Source: Kamptonema formosum PCC 6407 (GTDB lineage: Bacteria; Cyanobacteriota; Cyanobacteriia; Cyanobacteriales; Microcoleaceae). Taken from it: a stretch of DNA of 64,000 bases. The notes beneath the pieces are model-generated. The model was given only the letters and a program-made list of their open reading frames with translations, made no database searches and was not told the DNA's origin. A program made the position numbers and the translations under genes. Shown one piece after another: positions 8,303 through 17,726 of the stretch (the stretch's first letter is position 1; every line of letters begins with the position of its first letter). The DNA is taken from positions 710,946 to 774,945 of the forward strand of contig NZ_KB235904.1 in the NCBI RefSeq assembly GCF_000332155.1. The letters run 5' to 3'.

Positions 8303-9598
8303 GTGATCGATCGCTACACTCTGCCCGAAATGGGCGAAATCTGGACAGACACAGCCAAGCTCAAAACATGGCTGCAAGTAGAAATCGCAGTCTGCGAAGC
8401 ACAAGCCGAACTCGGCTACATCCCCGCCGAAGCAGTCGAAGAAATCAAAGCTAAGGCTAATTTTGACCCTAAGCGCGTCCTAGAAATTGAAGCCGAAGTC
8501 CGCCACGATATCATCGCATTTTTGACAAATGTGAATGAATATGTAGGCGATGCAGGCCGCTATATTCACCTCGGTTTAACGAGTTCTGATGTTGTAGATA
8601 CTGCTTTAGCTCTGCAACTGGTAAAGAGTGCTGATATCTTACTAGAACGCCTAGAATGTTTGAGTCAAGCTATTCGCTATCAGGCTCAAAAACACCGAGA
8701 TACTGTGATGGTGGGACGCTCTCACGGGATTCATGCTGAGCCTATTACTTTTGGCTTTAAACTAGCAGGATGGTTGGCAGAAGTTTGCCGTAATCGCGAA
8801 AGATTGGTGCGAGTTCGCTCCTCTATTGCTGTTGGTAAAATATCCGGTGCAGTCGGAACCTATGCCAATATTGACCCCAAAGTAGAAGCTATTTCCTGCC
8901 AAAATCTGGGACTAGAACCTGATACTGCATCTACTCAGGTAATTTCGCGCGATCGCCACGCCGAATATGTCCAAACTTTAGCTCTGATCGCTGCATCTAT
9001 CGAGCGTTTTGCAGTAGAAATTCGGAACCTCCAACGAACAGATGTTCTGGAAGTTGAAGAATTCTTTTCTAAAGGGCAAAAAGGCTCGTCAGCTATGCCT
9101 CATAAACGCAACCCTATCCGCTCTGAACGGCTGACAGGACTGGCAAGAATTATCAGAGGTCATGCCGTAGCAGCTCTAGAAAATGTTGCTTTATGGCACG
9201 AACGTGATATCTCTCATAGTTCCGTAGAACGAATAATTTTGCCAGAAGCTTCGACCTTAACGCACTTCATGTTATCGGAAATTACCGACTTAGTAAAAAA
9301 CTTGCTGGTTTATCCAGAAAACATGAAGCGGAATATGAATATTTACGGAGGAGTTATCTTTAGCCAGCGGGTACTTTTAGCCCTGGTAGAAAAGGGAATG
9401 AACCGGGAAGAAGCATATAAAATTGTCCAATCCTGTGCTCATGAAGCCTGGAACAAAAACTCAGGAAATTTCCACGATCTAATTGCCAAAGATAGTCACG
9501 TTACTGCTTGTTTGACAGCAAAAGAAATTGAAGATTGCTTCGATCCGCAGTATCAACTAAGGCATTTAGACCAAATTTATCAGCGCTTAGGGATCTGA
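8303..9598 (+). CDS. purB: Adenylosuccinate lyase
   Basis: Cleaves SAICAR to AICAR and adenylosuccinate to AMP in purine synthesis. GTG 8303 (VIDRYTLPEMGEIW) gives 431 residues, the usual length; an upstream ATG at 8225 would add 26 residues that do not look like the family. Hallmarks: YIHLGLTSSDVVDTA, GRSHGIHAEPITFG with the catalytic His, and the fumarase/lyase signature GSSAMPHKRNPIRSE. A terminator follows at 9620. Confidence 0.95.
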   Translation: MIDRYTLPEMGEIWTDTAKLKTWLQVEIAVCEAQAELGYIPAEAVEEIKAKANFDPKRVLEIEAEVRHDIIAFLTNVNEYVGDAGRYIHLGLTSSDVVDTALALQLVKSADILLERLECLSQAIRYQAQKHRDTVMVGRSHGIHAEPITFGFKLAGWLAEVCRNRERLVRVRSSIAVGKISGAVGTYANIDPKVEAISCQNLGLEPDTASTQVISRDRHAEYVQTLALIAASIERFAVEIRNLQRTDVLEVEEFFSKGQKGSSAMPHKRNPIRSERLTGLARIIRGHAVAALENVALWHERDISHSSVERIILPEASTLTHFMLSEITDLVKNLLVYPENMKRNMNIYGGVIFSQRVLLALVEKGMNREEAYKIVQSCAHEAWNKNSGNFHDLIAKDSHVTACLTAKEIEDCFDPQYQLRHLDQIYQRLGI

Positions 9599-9619
9599 GT
9601 AACGATCTAATTAAAAATT

Positions 9620-9650
9620 AAAAATGAAAGATAACAATGCTTTCATTTTT
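9620..9650 (+). terminator. purB terminator
   Basis: AAAAATGAAAG, loop ATAACAATG, CTTTCATTTTT, followed by A/T-rich sequence with TTTTTT. Perfect 11-bp stem 22 bp after the purB stop. Confidence 0.75.
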
Positions 9651-9704
9651 ATTTTTTATTAACTTTTTCGATCGCAGCTAACAACCAATAACTAACCATT
9701 AACT

Positions 9705-10442
9705 ATGAAATTGAGTAACTTTGGATTGAGTAACTTTGGTAAATATTTAATAATATTTCTGGTCGTGTTGTTATCTGTAATAAGTATAAACTTGACTATT
9801 GTCCGAGCCACCGATCCACCTACAGTAATAAATGATGAAGCTTCACCCATCTCGAAACCAACTGAAAGTATGCCACTTTATCAAGTTCCTAGTTGGGCAA
9901 GAACGATCGATATCCGCACAGTAAACCCTAATATACGCCTAGATATCCGCTATGCGACCACCAATAATTTCTTAAAGAGAAAGCTGTATTCTGTCGCACG
10001 ATGTGCATTAAGAGCAAGTGTTGCTCAAAGGCTGTCGCGAGTTCAAGAAAATGTGCAAAAAATAGGACTCAGTTTAAAAGTTTATGACTGCTACAGACCG
10101 CTATCAGTTACTAAGCAAATGTGGGCAGCTATGCCAGATTCGCGCTACGTTGCCAATCCTGCTAGAGGTTCGCGACACAATCGGGGTGCGGCTGTCGATC
10201 TTACCCTCGTAGATCGCAGTGGTAAAGAACTAGAAATGCCTACAGGATTCGATGATTTTACTGAAAAAGCTCATAGAGATTATTTAGGTGGCAGCGTTCA
10301 ATCTAGGAAAAATAGTCAATTACTTGAAAGGGTGATGAAAGCCCAGGGATTTGTATCTCTATCAACTGAATGGTGGCATTTTGATTCAGAAGATTGGGAA
10401 AAGTTTTCACTTCTTGATGTACCTCTGCAAGCAATTCGTTAA
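9705..10442 (+). CDS. Secreted D-alanyl-D-alanine dipeptidase (VanX/DdpX family, peptidase M15D)
   Basis: Zinc dipeptidase that hydrolyses D-Ala-D-Ala. An N-terminal signal/anchor helix (residues 12-35, hydrophobic, then VRATDPP) exports it to the periplasm, fitting peptidoglycan D-Ala-D-Ala salvage rather than vancomycin resistance. The zinc motif SRHNRGAAVDLTL (SxHxxGxAxD), the VYDCYRPL segment with the substrate Arg, and C-terminal STEWWHFD (ExxWH) are all present. No vanH/vanA homologues are nearby. The product is 245 residues, mature part about 200, as in the family. Confidence 0.9.
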   Translation: MKLSNFGLSNFGKYLIIFLVVLLSVISINLTIVRATDPPTVINDEASPISKPTESMPLYQVPSWARTIDIRTVNPNIRLDIRYATTNNFLKRKLYSVARCALRASVAQRLSRVQENVQKIGLSLKVYDCYRPLSVTKQMWAAMPDSRYVANPARGSRHNRGAAVDLTLVDRSGKELEMPTGFDDFTEKAHRDYLGGSVQSRKNSQLLERVMKAQGFVSLSTEWWHFDSEDWEKFSLLDVPLQAIR

Positions 10443-10455
10443 CGCACGCTCCGTC

Positions 10456-10522
10456 AAAAATCCGGTTTCTGCGTCAATATTTCTCGAAAAAAGCGACGAT
10501 TTTGGTCAGAAACCGGGTTTTT
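10456..10522. repeat. Imperfect inverted repeat downstream of the dipeptidase gene
   Basis: AAAAATCCGGTTTCTG (10456-10471) and CAGAAACCGGGTTTTT (10507-10522) pair over 16 bp with one mismatch, with a 35-base centre. It could terminate the dipeptidase gene (U-rich right arm), but the AGAAACCGGGTTT arm resembles a dispersed element I associate with Oscillatoriales intergenic regions. Confidence 0.6.
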
Positions 10523-10621
10523 CGCGTAAGTCCTACTCTCATCGGATCTTTTTCTGTTCCAAGTTTGCTTGCTGCTGAAACTTTTCTCTCCCTCTAGTGA
10601 TAAAAGAGGAATCATCTAAAA

Positions 10622-10693
10622 CTGGGGCGAAAGGATTCGAACCTCTGAATGGCTGGACCAAAACCAGCTGCCTTACCACTTGGCGACGCCCCA
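10622..10693 (-). tRNA. trnQ: tRNA-Gln (anticodon TTG)
   Basis: Minus strand: acceptor TGGGGCG pairs with CGCCCCA, discriminator G, anticodon arm CTGGTTTTGGTCCAG with anticodon TTG, T-loop GTTCGAATC. U at position 1 is typical of tRNA-Gln. No CCA encoded. Confidence 0.93.
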
Positions 10694-10796
10694 ATGACTT
10701 AACCTTTGTCATTCTAGCATTTACACAGCAGGTGTCAAGCAATTTGCCGATCTAAATTAAAATTTTCTCCAAAACTGCGCCAATTCCCACTCCTGC

Positions 10797-13700
10797 TTAA
10801 CTTTGAGGTCGGAGATGGTATGGCGGCCGCACCGGGATCTGAATCCAAAACTCCGCTCCTTGCCCCGGCTCGGAGATACATTTGAAAATGCCGCCGTGTT
10901 TCTCTACCACAATCTGATAGCTAATCGACAAGCCTAAGCCTGTACCCTTACCTACGGGCTTCGTAGTAAAGAAGGGGTCAAACAGCCGATTTTTGACTTT
11001 ATCGCTAATTCCTGCCCCGCTGTCCTGAATCCGAATCACCACATATTCAGGATTGGGGAAAGCAGATTGAGAAAACTCCTCCCCAGCCATCACCCCAGTA
11101 ATAATCCTAATTGTCCGAGGTTCTGGTTGATTTTCCAAAGCATCGATCGCATTCCCAATCACATTCATAAACACTTGATTCAATTGTCCCGCATAACACT
11201 CTACTCTCGGCAAAATCCCCAATTCCTTAATTATCTCTATTCCCGAATTCTTACCCTTAGATTTCAAGCGGTTGTGTAAAATCAGTAGAGTGCTCTCAAT
11301 TCCTTCGTGGATATCCACCGGCTTCATTTCAGCCTCATCTAACCGCGAGAAATTCCGCAGAGAGAGCACAATCTGGCGAATCCGTTCAGCACCCATCTCC
11401 ATTGAAGATAAGATTTTCGGCAAATCCTCGACCAAAAAATCTAGATCGATCGCTTCGGTCAAAGTTTTAACTTCTGGAACCGGATTGGGGTAGTGTTTCT
11501 GATAAATGCGTAACACTTGCAAGATATCTTTAACGTACTCCTCACAGTAAGTCAGATTGCCATAGATAAAATTAACGGGATTATTAATCTCATGGGCGAC
11601 ACCTGCTACCATTTGACCCAGAGAAGACATTTTTTCATTCTGGATGAGCTGAGCTTCTTTTTGCTGCAAACTCTGCAAAGCATCGCTGAGGTGGAAAGCC
11701 TGAGTTTGAGCCGCCAAGGCCGCAGCGCGGGTTTGAGCATAAAGTTCTGCTTGGTCGATCGCGATCGCCAATTGATCGACCACAGCGTGCAGTAATTCCA
11801 CTTCCGAATCCTTCCAATCCCGGCGGCCGCTGTAGTGATTGCAAACCACCGCCCCCAATTGACCCGATCGCGTTTCCAATGGTAGCAGCAGTTGCGATGA
11901 GATCTGGGTAGTGCGTAAAAAAGCCCGGATTTCGGGGTCTAAATCAGTGTCCAATTCTACATCATCAATCCTTACCGTCTGGCGATCGCGAATTTTCTCG
12001 GCTAGCAAATTCACTTGTGCCGGCGGATACTCCAAAAGCCGATGCTGTAATTTAGGATTCCCCGCCTCGTGGGTGACAGCAAAGCTCAACTGATGCGTCC
12101 CTCCCGGCAAATACCACAGAAAATGACACTGATCGATCTGTAACAAACTGCGAATCTCATTCACCGCCGTTCCCAAAATAGTATCGAGGTCGAGGGAATC
12201 CCGAATTTGACTCGCCAGACGGAACAGCAAACCCTCGCGGCGGCTATTAAGTTCTTCCCGCGCTTTCACCCGATCGATCGCCACTGCGATCGCTAAAGCT
12301 ACCCACCCCAGTACCTCTCGCACCCCTTCCGTCACAGGTTTACTAGCGATCAGAGCCATTACCCCCACTAACCGTTCTTCCACAATTAACGGATAAGTAA
12401 TCGGGACTGCTGCGGAAGCAAAGGAGTTTTGATTGGTCAGAGATTGCTTCCCACCAGACAATGCTTCCCGGTTTTGAGATGGTTTCGTTGTACCCGCAAT
12501 GCTTACCGGTTTTGAATTAGAAGAGTTTAGAGAGTTTTGAGCGTCCAGAGATGAGTTCGTTCCTGGCAAGGTTAAACCTTGCGGGTAGGCAACGCCAACG
12601 CCATTTTGAGTTAAAAGAGTCAACAATTCCTGCGTTTGCTCTTCCCCCTTTCCTCTGCCTTCTGCCTTCTGCCTTTTGCCTTCTTCAGGATACCAGAAGT
12701 TCGCCCAATCCCCCGTCCCCACTCCTGACGAAGCCTGCAACTCTAACTGCTTGGCCTGTTGGTTAAAAGTCCAGATACCTACACCTGTAGCGTCAAGGTG
12801 CTGTATCATCGCCTCTGTGCACAGATTCAGGATTGCGGATATTGTCCCACCACCTCCTAATGCTGCGCCTACCTCAGCTTCCAAGATTGACAGGCGCGAT
12901 CGCTCCCACAACGAAGCCTCTGTAAGCTTGCGTTCGGTGATGTCTCGCGAGACTGCTACCAGTTGTTGTACTCTCTCGCTATTTAGATCCCAAATCGAGT
13001 GACAAGTAGTTTCAAACCAGATATAGCTACTATCTTTGCGGCGAATGCGGTAGCTAATTGTGTAAATTTCTCTAGAGTTTAAGGTGTGGAGATGGATTTT
13101 TTGCAGCGCGGCTAAATCTTCTGGGTGGAAAAACTCGTAAGCTGAACGTCCTAGCATTTCTTCCGGCGTATATCCCAGTAAAGTATGGCAAGCTGGGGAA
13201 ACATAGAGGTAAATTCCTTCTGGTGTGTGCCTAGAAATCAAATCTGTGGAGTTTTCTGCTAACAAGCGGTAGCGTTCCTCACTTTCTTTGAGTGCTTCTT
13301 CTGCTTGTTTGCGATCGGTGATATCAGTTTGTACGCCAACAAAATGCGTCAAGCGACCCCTTGAGTCTCTGACTGGGGAAATTGCTAGTTCATTCCAAAA
13401 ATAAGTCCCATCTTTGCGATAATTCTTTAAAATTACATGACATTCTTGCTCCAAGCGCAGAGCCTCCCGAATTTTTTGGCGGGCTTTTTCACTTTCGGCA
13501 TCTGTAGATTGTAAAAATCGGCAGTTGCGTCCAATTACTTCTGAGCGGGAGTAGCCTGTCATTTTTTCAAAGGCTGCATTGCAGTAAATAATTGGGTTGT
13601 CTGGTTGAGTATTGTCGGTAATCACGATGCCGTTGCTGCTGGCTGAGATCGCACGCTCCAGCAAGATCAGAGTTTCCTCTGCTTGTTTGCCTTCGGTAAT

Positions 13701-15095
13701 GTCTTCAGAAATGCCTAATAAATATTCTGGTTTGCCTGTTTCATCGAAAATAGGTATTTTTTGGGTATGTAGTATTCTCAAACCTTTATTTTTAGTTTGG
13801 ATCTGTTCTTCCGGGATATCTAACATCTGACCATTGGCTAAAACTTCTCGGTCTTTACTTATAAAAAAATCTGCTTCTGTTTTGGGGAAGAAATCATAAT
13901 CGTTCTTGCCAATTAATTGTTCTTTCTCATAGCCGATCAGTTCTGCTCCGGCTTGATTGAAGCTAACAAATGTCAGTTTTTCCGCTTCTTTGACAAAAAT
14001 TGTATGGGGAATATTTTCGACGATCGATTTGAGTAACTTTTGGGATTTGTGAATTTCCGCTTCCACCGCTCGCCGCTCTGTGATGTCGATCCCCGTGCAG
14101 ATTATATATTTTACAGTACCTTTTGCGTCTTCGATCGTTGTATTTGACCAGGCAATCCAGCGGCGAGAGCCGTCGGTTGTTTGGCAGTAGTTTTCGTATT
14201 GTTTGGGTAGTTGTCTATCTAACTTGCTGTCTTTATTATTGCGAAGCGCCTCAAAAGTAGATTTTAATTCTGAAGTCTCAGCAACCTCGAATAATGCCCA
14301 GAGATATTTGCCTTCTACCTCGGAAGCTGAGTAGCCAGTTACGCGCTCGGAGGTGCGGTTAAAGCGGACAATTTTAAAATTTGTATCGAGAATCACGACT
14401 AATGCACCGACGGTGTTAAGTGCGGTGGAAAAGAAATCGCGCTCCGATCGCACTACCTCCCAAACTTCTTTGCGATCGTTGATGATGTCTTCGAGCCTGA
14501 GAACTTTGCCTCCCAGATTGACTAATTTACGCCGTAAGTCTACCATGCCAGCCACTTGCCGAGCTAATGCTTGAAGTGCATTTCTAGCATTTTCTGTCAA
14601 TTCTCGCGGCGTAAAGTCCATGACAGACAATATGCCTACAGTTAGTCCTTCGGGAGCGACAATCGGCAGACCCACATAAAATTTTACGCCGGGGTTGGAG
14701 GTGACGAGAGGGTGATTGGCAAACCGCTTGTCTGTTGAGGCATCCGGCACGATCGCTAAGTGGTTGTGAGTATTTGCACTTGCGAATGCTGTCTCTGTTT
14801 GGGGGAGCAAAGGGGAAGTCTGCTCTCCCTCTTGTCTCTCCTCATTCCGCCTAATGGCGTGTTCGCAGAAATCTAGGTAGCGGTGTGCGGTTCCTTCCTC
14901 CATGCCAACTTCTGACTTTAACCACTGGTGGTTAGCATCAATAAAGCTGATGAAAGCGATCGGAGCTTGGCATAAATGAGCAGCCAAGATCGTCAGATCG
15001 TCGAAGGAAGCTTCGGGAGCAGAGCCAAGGAGCTGGTATAGACGGAGGTCGTCGAGCCTGAACACTTTGTGATTACTTAGCGATAGTGCTTTCAT
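10797..15095 (-). CDS. Multi-sensor histidine kinase (GAF, PAS x4 including a LOV domain, GAF x2, HisKA-type kinase)
   Basis: 1432 residues, soluble. Order: GAF (about 25-190), coiled coil, PAS (215-340), PAS (345-470), LOV-type PAS (475-600), PAS (600-725), GAF (735-925), GAF (935-1105), coiled coil and kinase with HEINNP (His about 1168), N box NVIGNAIDALE, and DSGAGI, GKGTGLGLS G boxes. The third PAS has GRNCRFLQ with the photoactive Cys at about 525, YFWNELAISPV and FVGVQTDIT, the full flavin-binding LOV signature, so blue-light sensing is likely. The GAF at 735-925 carries a low-complexity insert (residues about 801-870) containing a simple repeat. No receiver is fused; the output is probably the separate receiver at 15756. 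The HEINNP kinase class often acts in such hybrid cyanobacterial sensors. Confidence 0.93.
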   Translation of the reverse strand: MKALSLSNHKVFRLDDLRLYQLLGSAPEASFDDLTILAAHLCQAPIAFISFIDANHQWLKSEVGMEEGTAHRYLDFCEHAIRRNEERQEGEQTSPLLPQTETAFASANTHNHLAIVPDASTDKRFANHPLVTSNPGVKFYVGLPIVAPEGLTVGILSVMDFTPRELTENARNALQALARQVAGMVDLRRKLVNLGGKVLRLEDIINDRKEVWEVVRSERDFFSTALNTVGALVVILDTNFKIVRFNRTSERVTGYSASEVEGKYLWALFEVAETSELKSTFEALRNNKDSKLDRQLPKQYENYCQTTDGSRRWIAWSNTTIEDAKGTVKYIICTGIDITERRAVEAEIHKSQKLLKSIVENIPHTIFVKEAEKLTFVSFNQAGAELIGYEKEQLIGKNDYDFFPKTEADFFISKDREVLANGQMLDIPEEQIQTKNKGLRILHTQKIPIFDETGKPEYLLGISEDITEGKQAEETLILLERAISASSNGIVITDNTQPDNPIIYCNAAFEKMTGYSRSEVIGRNCRFLQSTDAESEKARQKIREALRLEQECHVILKNYRKDGTYFWNELAISPVRDSRGRLTHFVGVQTDITDRKQAEEALKESEERYRLLAENSTDLISRHTPEGIYLYVSPACHTLLGYTPEEMLGRSAYEFFHPEDLAALQKIHLHTLNSREIYTISYRIRRKDSSYIWFETTCHSIWDLNSERVQQLVAVSRDITERKLTEASLWERSRLSILEAEVGAALGGGGTISAILNLCTEAMIQHLDATGVGIWTFNQQAKQLELQASSGVGTGDWANFWYPEEGKRQKAEGRGKGEEQTQELLTLLTQNGVGVAYPQGLTLPGTNSSLDAQNSLNSSNSKPVSIAGTTKPSQNREALSGGKQSLTNQNSFASAAVPITYPLIVEERLVGVMALIASKPVTEGVREVLGWVALAIAVAIDRVKAREELNSRREGLLFRLASQIRDSLDLDTILGTAVNEIRSLLQIDQCHFLWYLPGGTHQLSFAVTHEAGNPKLQHRLLEYPPAQVNLLAEKIRDRQTVRIDDVELDTDLDPEIRAFLRTTQISSQLLLPLETRSGQLGAVVCNHYSGRRDWKDSEVELLHAVVDQLAIAIDQAELYAQTRAAALAAQTQAFHLSDALQSLQQKEAQLIQNEKMSSLGQMVAGVAHEINNPVNFIYGNLTYCEEYVKDILQVLRIYQKHYPNPVPEVKTLTEAIDLDFLVEDLPKILSSMEMGAERIRQIVLSLRNFSRLDEAEMKPVDIHEGIESTLLILHNRLKSKGKNSGIEIIKELGILPRVECYAGQLNQVFMNVIGNAIDALENQPEPRTIRIITGVMAGEEFSQSAFPNPEYVVIRIQDSGAGISDKVKNRLFDPFFTTKPVGKGTGLGLSISYQIVVEKHGGIFKCISEPGQGAEFWIQIPVRPPYHLRPQS
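12645..12690. repeat. CTTCTGC-type simple repeat inside the histidine kinase gene
   Basis: Heptamer-like CTTCTGC units (TTCTGCCTTCTGCCTTTTGC) encode GKRQKAEGRGKGEEQ on the minus strand, in frame. This motif is otherwise typical of intergenic DNA, and the region lies in a loop of a GAF domain. Confidence 0.7.
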
Positions 15096-15755
15096 TTATA
15101 ACTTCTCCTCCAAATGGAAATCTACCTTTTTTAATAACTTTTGGACAAGCATTAGGTTTAATTCTGTATTTTGGAGAAGAGTTGGGACGAGTGAAACTGA
15201 GATTGCCTCTAACGCCTTGAATGACCCTGGAAGTTATACTCGTTTGAGCAAGAACACCACTGATACCAAATATAGATACAATTGAAAACTCTTTTTAATT
15301 TTTTTATTATTTTGATTATATTCTAACTGACCCATCTTTAGTTTACGACCGCTAGGTTATCGGCTCAGGAGTGAGGATCGCCAACAATATCTCTACCAAT
15401 TTCAGCCAGCCTCTACCGAGTTTCAAGGTGGTAACTGCTACGTTTAAGTGAGAAGATTGCAGAAGTGTTAAATTTATTTACATAATTTAATATAATTATA
15501 GTGCTAGTGTAGCGGCATAGAGGAGCGAACGCTTGGGAAGAACAGGGATGAGCCAGCCTAGTATCTTTTAATTTCAATCGCGGTTTGATTTCAATCTCTA
15601 GTAGGGAATTATCAGCTAGTTCTTGACGATGGCTATTACATCATATCATGTGAATAGACAATTTACCGCTATCGAATGGTAAATAGGTATTCTAAGCATT
15701 TATATCAACTGTAGTTAGTTATATCGCGAACTATAAATAGAGTGAGGGAATAAAT
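15096..15755. other. 660-bp intergenic region without a recognisable gene
   Basis: A divergent regulatory region: the histidine kinase runs leftward and the receiver gene rightward. It is A/T-rich around 15280-15320 and 15470-15510. I see no ORF with family features, no tRNA and no clear long hairpin. Both promoters should be here but I cannot place them with confidence. Confidence 0.6.
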
Positions 15756-16142
15756 ATGCCTGGAAGTGAAAGTTTGATGCCGACTATCTTAGCAGTGGAT
15801 GATAGCACTGTTATGCAAGGACTTGTGAAACAGGCGTTAGGCAAAGATTTTCGGGTGTTGGTAACGGACAATGCAGTGGATGCTTTGTCGATGATTTACC
15901 ATGAAAAGGTAGCCGTGTTGTTGTTGGATGTTTCGATGCCGGGTATTGATGGGTTGGAACTCTGCCGCACGGTACGCAGTTTACCTCAGTTTCATAAATT
16001 ACCGATCGTGATGCTGACGGCGCGAGATGGAGCTTTTGATAAGGTACAGGGACGTTTGGCGGGGGCAACGGAATATTTGACCAAGCCTTTCGATGCTGAG
16101 AAACTGCGCGTAGTTGTGGGTAAGTTTGTCAATATCTGTTAA
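15756..16142 (+). CDS. Single-domain response regulator (CheY-like receiver)
   Basis: 128 residues, one receiver: acidic pair in LAVDDSTVMQ, phospho-acceptor Asp in VLLLDVSMPGIDG, Thr in VMLTARDG, Lys in TKPFDAEKL. No output domain, so it should signal by protein binding. ATG 15756 or ATG 15777 (MPTILAVDDS) could start it. It is divergent from the large LOV/PAS kinase and convergent with cheB, and could be the diffusible output of either the kinase or the CheA at 17724. Confidence 0.92.
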   Translation: MPGSESLMPTILAVDDSTVMQGLVKQALGKDFRVLVTDNAVDALSMIYHEKVAVLLLDVSMPGIDGLELCRTVRSLPQFHKLPIVMLTARDGAFDKVQGRLAGATEYLTKPFDAEKLRVVVGKFVNIC

Positions 16143-16218
16143 CGGTTAACTGTTTGTTAACTATAGCAACTACCAAGGTGGCTAGGAAGTTCTGATTTCC
16201 TTCCACCCTTGATTCTCT

Positions 16219-16279
16219 TCCCTTATTCCCTTATTCCCTTATTCCCTTATTCCCCTAGTCCCTAGCCCCTAGCCCCTAG
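16219..16279. repeat. TTATTCCC and CCCTAGC tandem repeats
   Basis: About four TTATTCCC units are followed by three CCCTAGC units, ending directly at the cheB stop codon (16280). The CCCTAGC unit is the reverse complement of GGGGCTA-type units at 49880-49910. Confidence 0.85.
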
Positions 16280-17371
16280 TTAGATCTTACTGAGTAGCAA
16301 AGGAGCGATCTCGCCGATGGGCAATACGTGCTGGACAGCATTGAGGGCGATCGCTTCTTTTGGCATTCCGAAGACTACGCAGCTAGCTTCATCTTGGGCG
16401 ATTGTCAGACCTCCAGCTTGCGCGATCGCTAACATTCCCTCCGCACCATCTCTCCCCATTCCCGTCAGCAGCACACCCGCCGCCGCCCGACCGTAGAAAC
16501 TAGCCACTGATTTAAATGTCACCGTCACGGAGGGACAATGCCCCCCTACAGGCGGCGCAGTAGAATAAATAAATCGACCTACTTTGTCTAACTCTAAATG
16601 GCGTTTTTCCGGGGGGAAATAAATAGTACCTGATTGCGGTTTTTCCCCACTATTAGCAATTTTAACTGGTAGTTTAGACCCAGAAGCTAACCAATCTACC
16701 AAACCTTTTAAAAATCCTTCACTGATGTGCTGGATGCAAATTACTGGCACTGGAAAATTACCTGGTAACTGAGAAATAATCTTGTGCAAAGCTTGGGGGC
16801 CACCAGTAGAAGCGCCAATAGCTAAAACTTTAATAACTCTGGATTGGTAATTGGTAATTGGTTGTTGGTAATTGGTAATTGGTAATTGGTAATTGGTAAT
16901 TATCCGCTCTCCCCCTTTCCCCTGCTCAAGAGTTCCTCCTTTCCTTTGATGCCGCGTGAATACCTTAACCCCTGAGAGGATTTTAATTTTTCCAGTCAAT
17001 TCCAGCCTGAGCCTTTCATAATCAGAGACTAATCCGCTTGTAGGTTTAGGAAAAACATCGACTGCTCCAGCTTCGAGCAACTGAAATACATTATAAGTAT
17101 CCTCTGCCTGAACTGAAGCACTGATTACTAAAATCGGTCGCGGGAACTTAGCCATCACTTCCTTGATGAATTCCAGACCATCCATTTGAGCCATGTGAAA
17201 ATCAGTACAGATCACATCTGGCTGGACTTTGGGGATCGCTTCCAATGCCTCTAAACCGTTGCAAGCGGTTCCAACAACTTCAATTTCAGGTGACAAGGCA
17301 AATATTCTTTTAAGGACAATGAGGACAACGGGGGAATCCTCTACTAACAGAACCCGAATAGGAGCCATCAT
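16280..17371 (-). CDS. cheB: Chemotaxis protein-glutamate methylesterase CheB
   Basis: Removes methyl groups from receptor glutamates, activated by CheA phosphorylation. Receiver (residues 1-125) with VLLVEDSPV, phospho-Asp in VICTDFHMAQMDG and Lys in VFPKPTSG. Methylesterase (about 175-363) with the Ser in IGASTGGPQA, QHISEGF and the Asp in [13 protein letters not shown]. The linker at residues 157-176 is encoded by a heptamer repeat and reads ITNYQLPITNYQQPITNYQ. cheA lies about 350 bp upstream on the same strand. No cheR partner lies in this half of the cluster; the only one in the window is at 39789. Confidence 0.93.
   Translation of the reverse strand: MMAPIRVLLVEDSPVVLIVLKRIFALSPEIEVVGTACNGLEALEAIPKVQPDVICTDFHMAQMDGLEFIKEVMAKFPRPILVISASVQAEDTYNVFQLLEAGAVDVFPKPTSGLVSDYERLRLELTGKIKILSGVKVFTRHQRKGGTLEQGKGGERIITNYQLPITNYQQPITNYQSRVIKVLAIGASTGGPQALHKIISQLPGNFPVPVICIQHISEGFLKGLVDWLASGSKLPVKIANSGEKPQSGTIYFPPEKRHLELDKVGRFIYSTAPPVGGHCPSVTVTFKSVASFYGRAAAGVLLTGMGRDGAEGMLAIAQAGGLTIAQDEASCVVFGMPKEAIALNAVQHVLPIGEIAPLLLSKI
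16843..16902. repeat. ATTGGTA heptamer array inside cheB
   Basis: About eight ATTGGTA units, one with a variant base block, in frame within the CheB interdomain linker. Because 7 and 3 share no factor, three units give 7 residues, here ITNYQLP-type repeats. Confidence 0.9.
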
Positions 17372-17584
17372 AGTCGATTTTGGCTGGTTTTTCAGTGCTA
17401 GTTACTACTGTATCCTACAGTCGCAGAGTAAGTTTAGATATTCTAAAAATTACCCAAAATTGTTTGTAGCATCGCTCTCGGAGCGGTATTCTTAGCGTTG
17501 AGACGGTTGCTGGACGTTAGCGATATGTAATTCCTGTATTCACAGCTAAAATCATATCGGAAATTCGACTATAATAATGAGTGC

Positions 17585-17726
17585 TAAGTAGTCGGACATA
17601 ATTAAACGTTAAAAATTAAAAATGAAATTAATTAAATTTTCAATTTTTAATTTTCCATTTTTAATTCTTGAGAGAGGCGAGCGCCCACCTTACAATTTAT
17701 AGTGTTTATTTATGTCCGACTACTTA
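17585..17726. mobile_element. MITE-like element with 17-bp terminal inverted repeats
   Basis: TAAGTAGTCGGACATAA (17585-17601) is repeated exactly in inverse at 17710-17726 (TTATGTCCGACTACTTA). The 142-bp element has an A/T-rich core with smaller inverted repeats and no ORF. The outermost TA on each side fits TA-target IS630/Tc1-type insertion. The right TIR supplies the TAA stop codon of cheA (17724-17726), so the element probably inserted into the end of that gene. Confidence 0.8.

Noticed and set aside
9705-10442. Vancomycin resistance cluster
   Set aside because: Only a VanX-type dipeptidase is present, without VanH or VanA homologues.
15096-15755. Possible gene remnants in the 660-bp gap
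   Set aside because: Short open segments exist in two frames but none shows family motifs or a start.
16843-16902. CRISPR-like array
   Set aside because: Period is 7 bases without spacers; it is a heptamer repeat within cheB, like others at 32632, 50362 and 61149.
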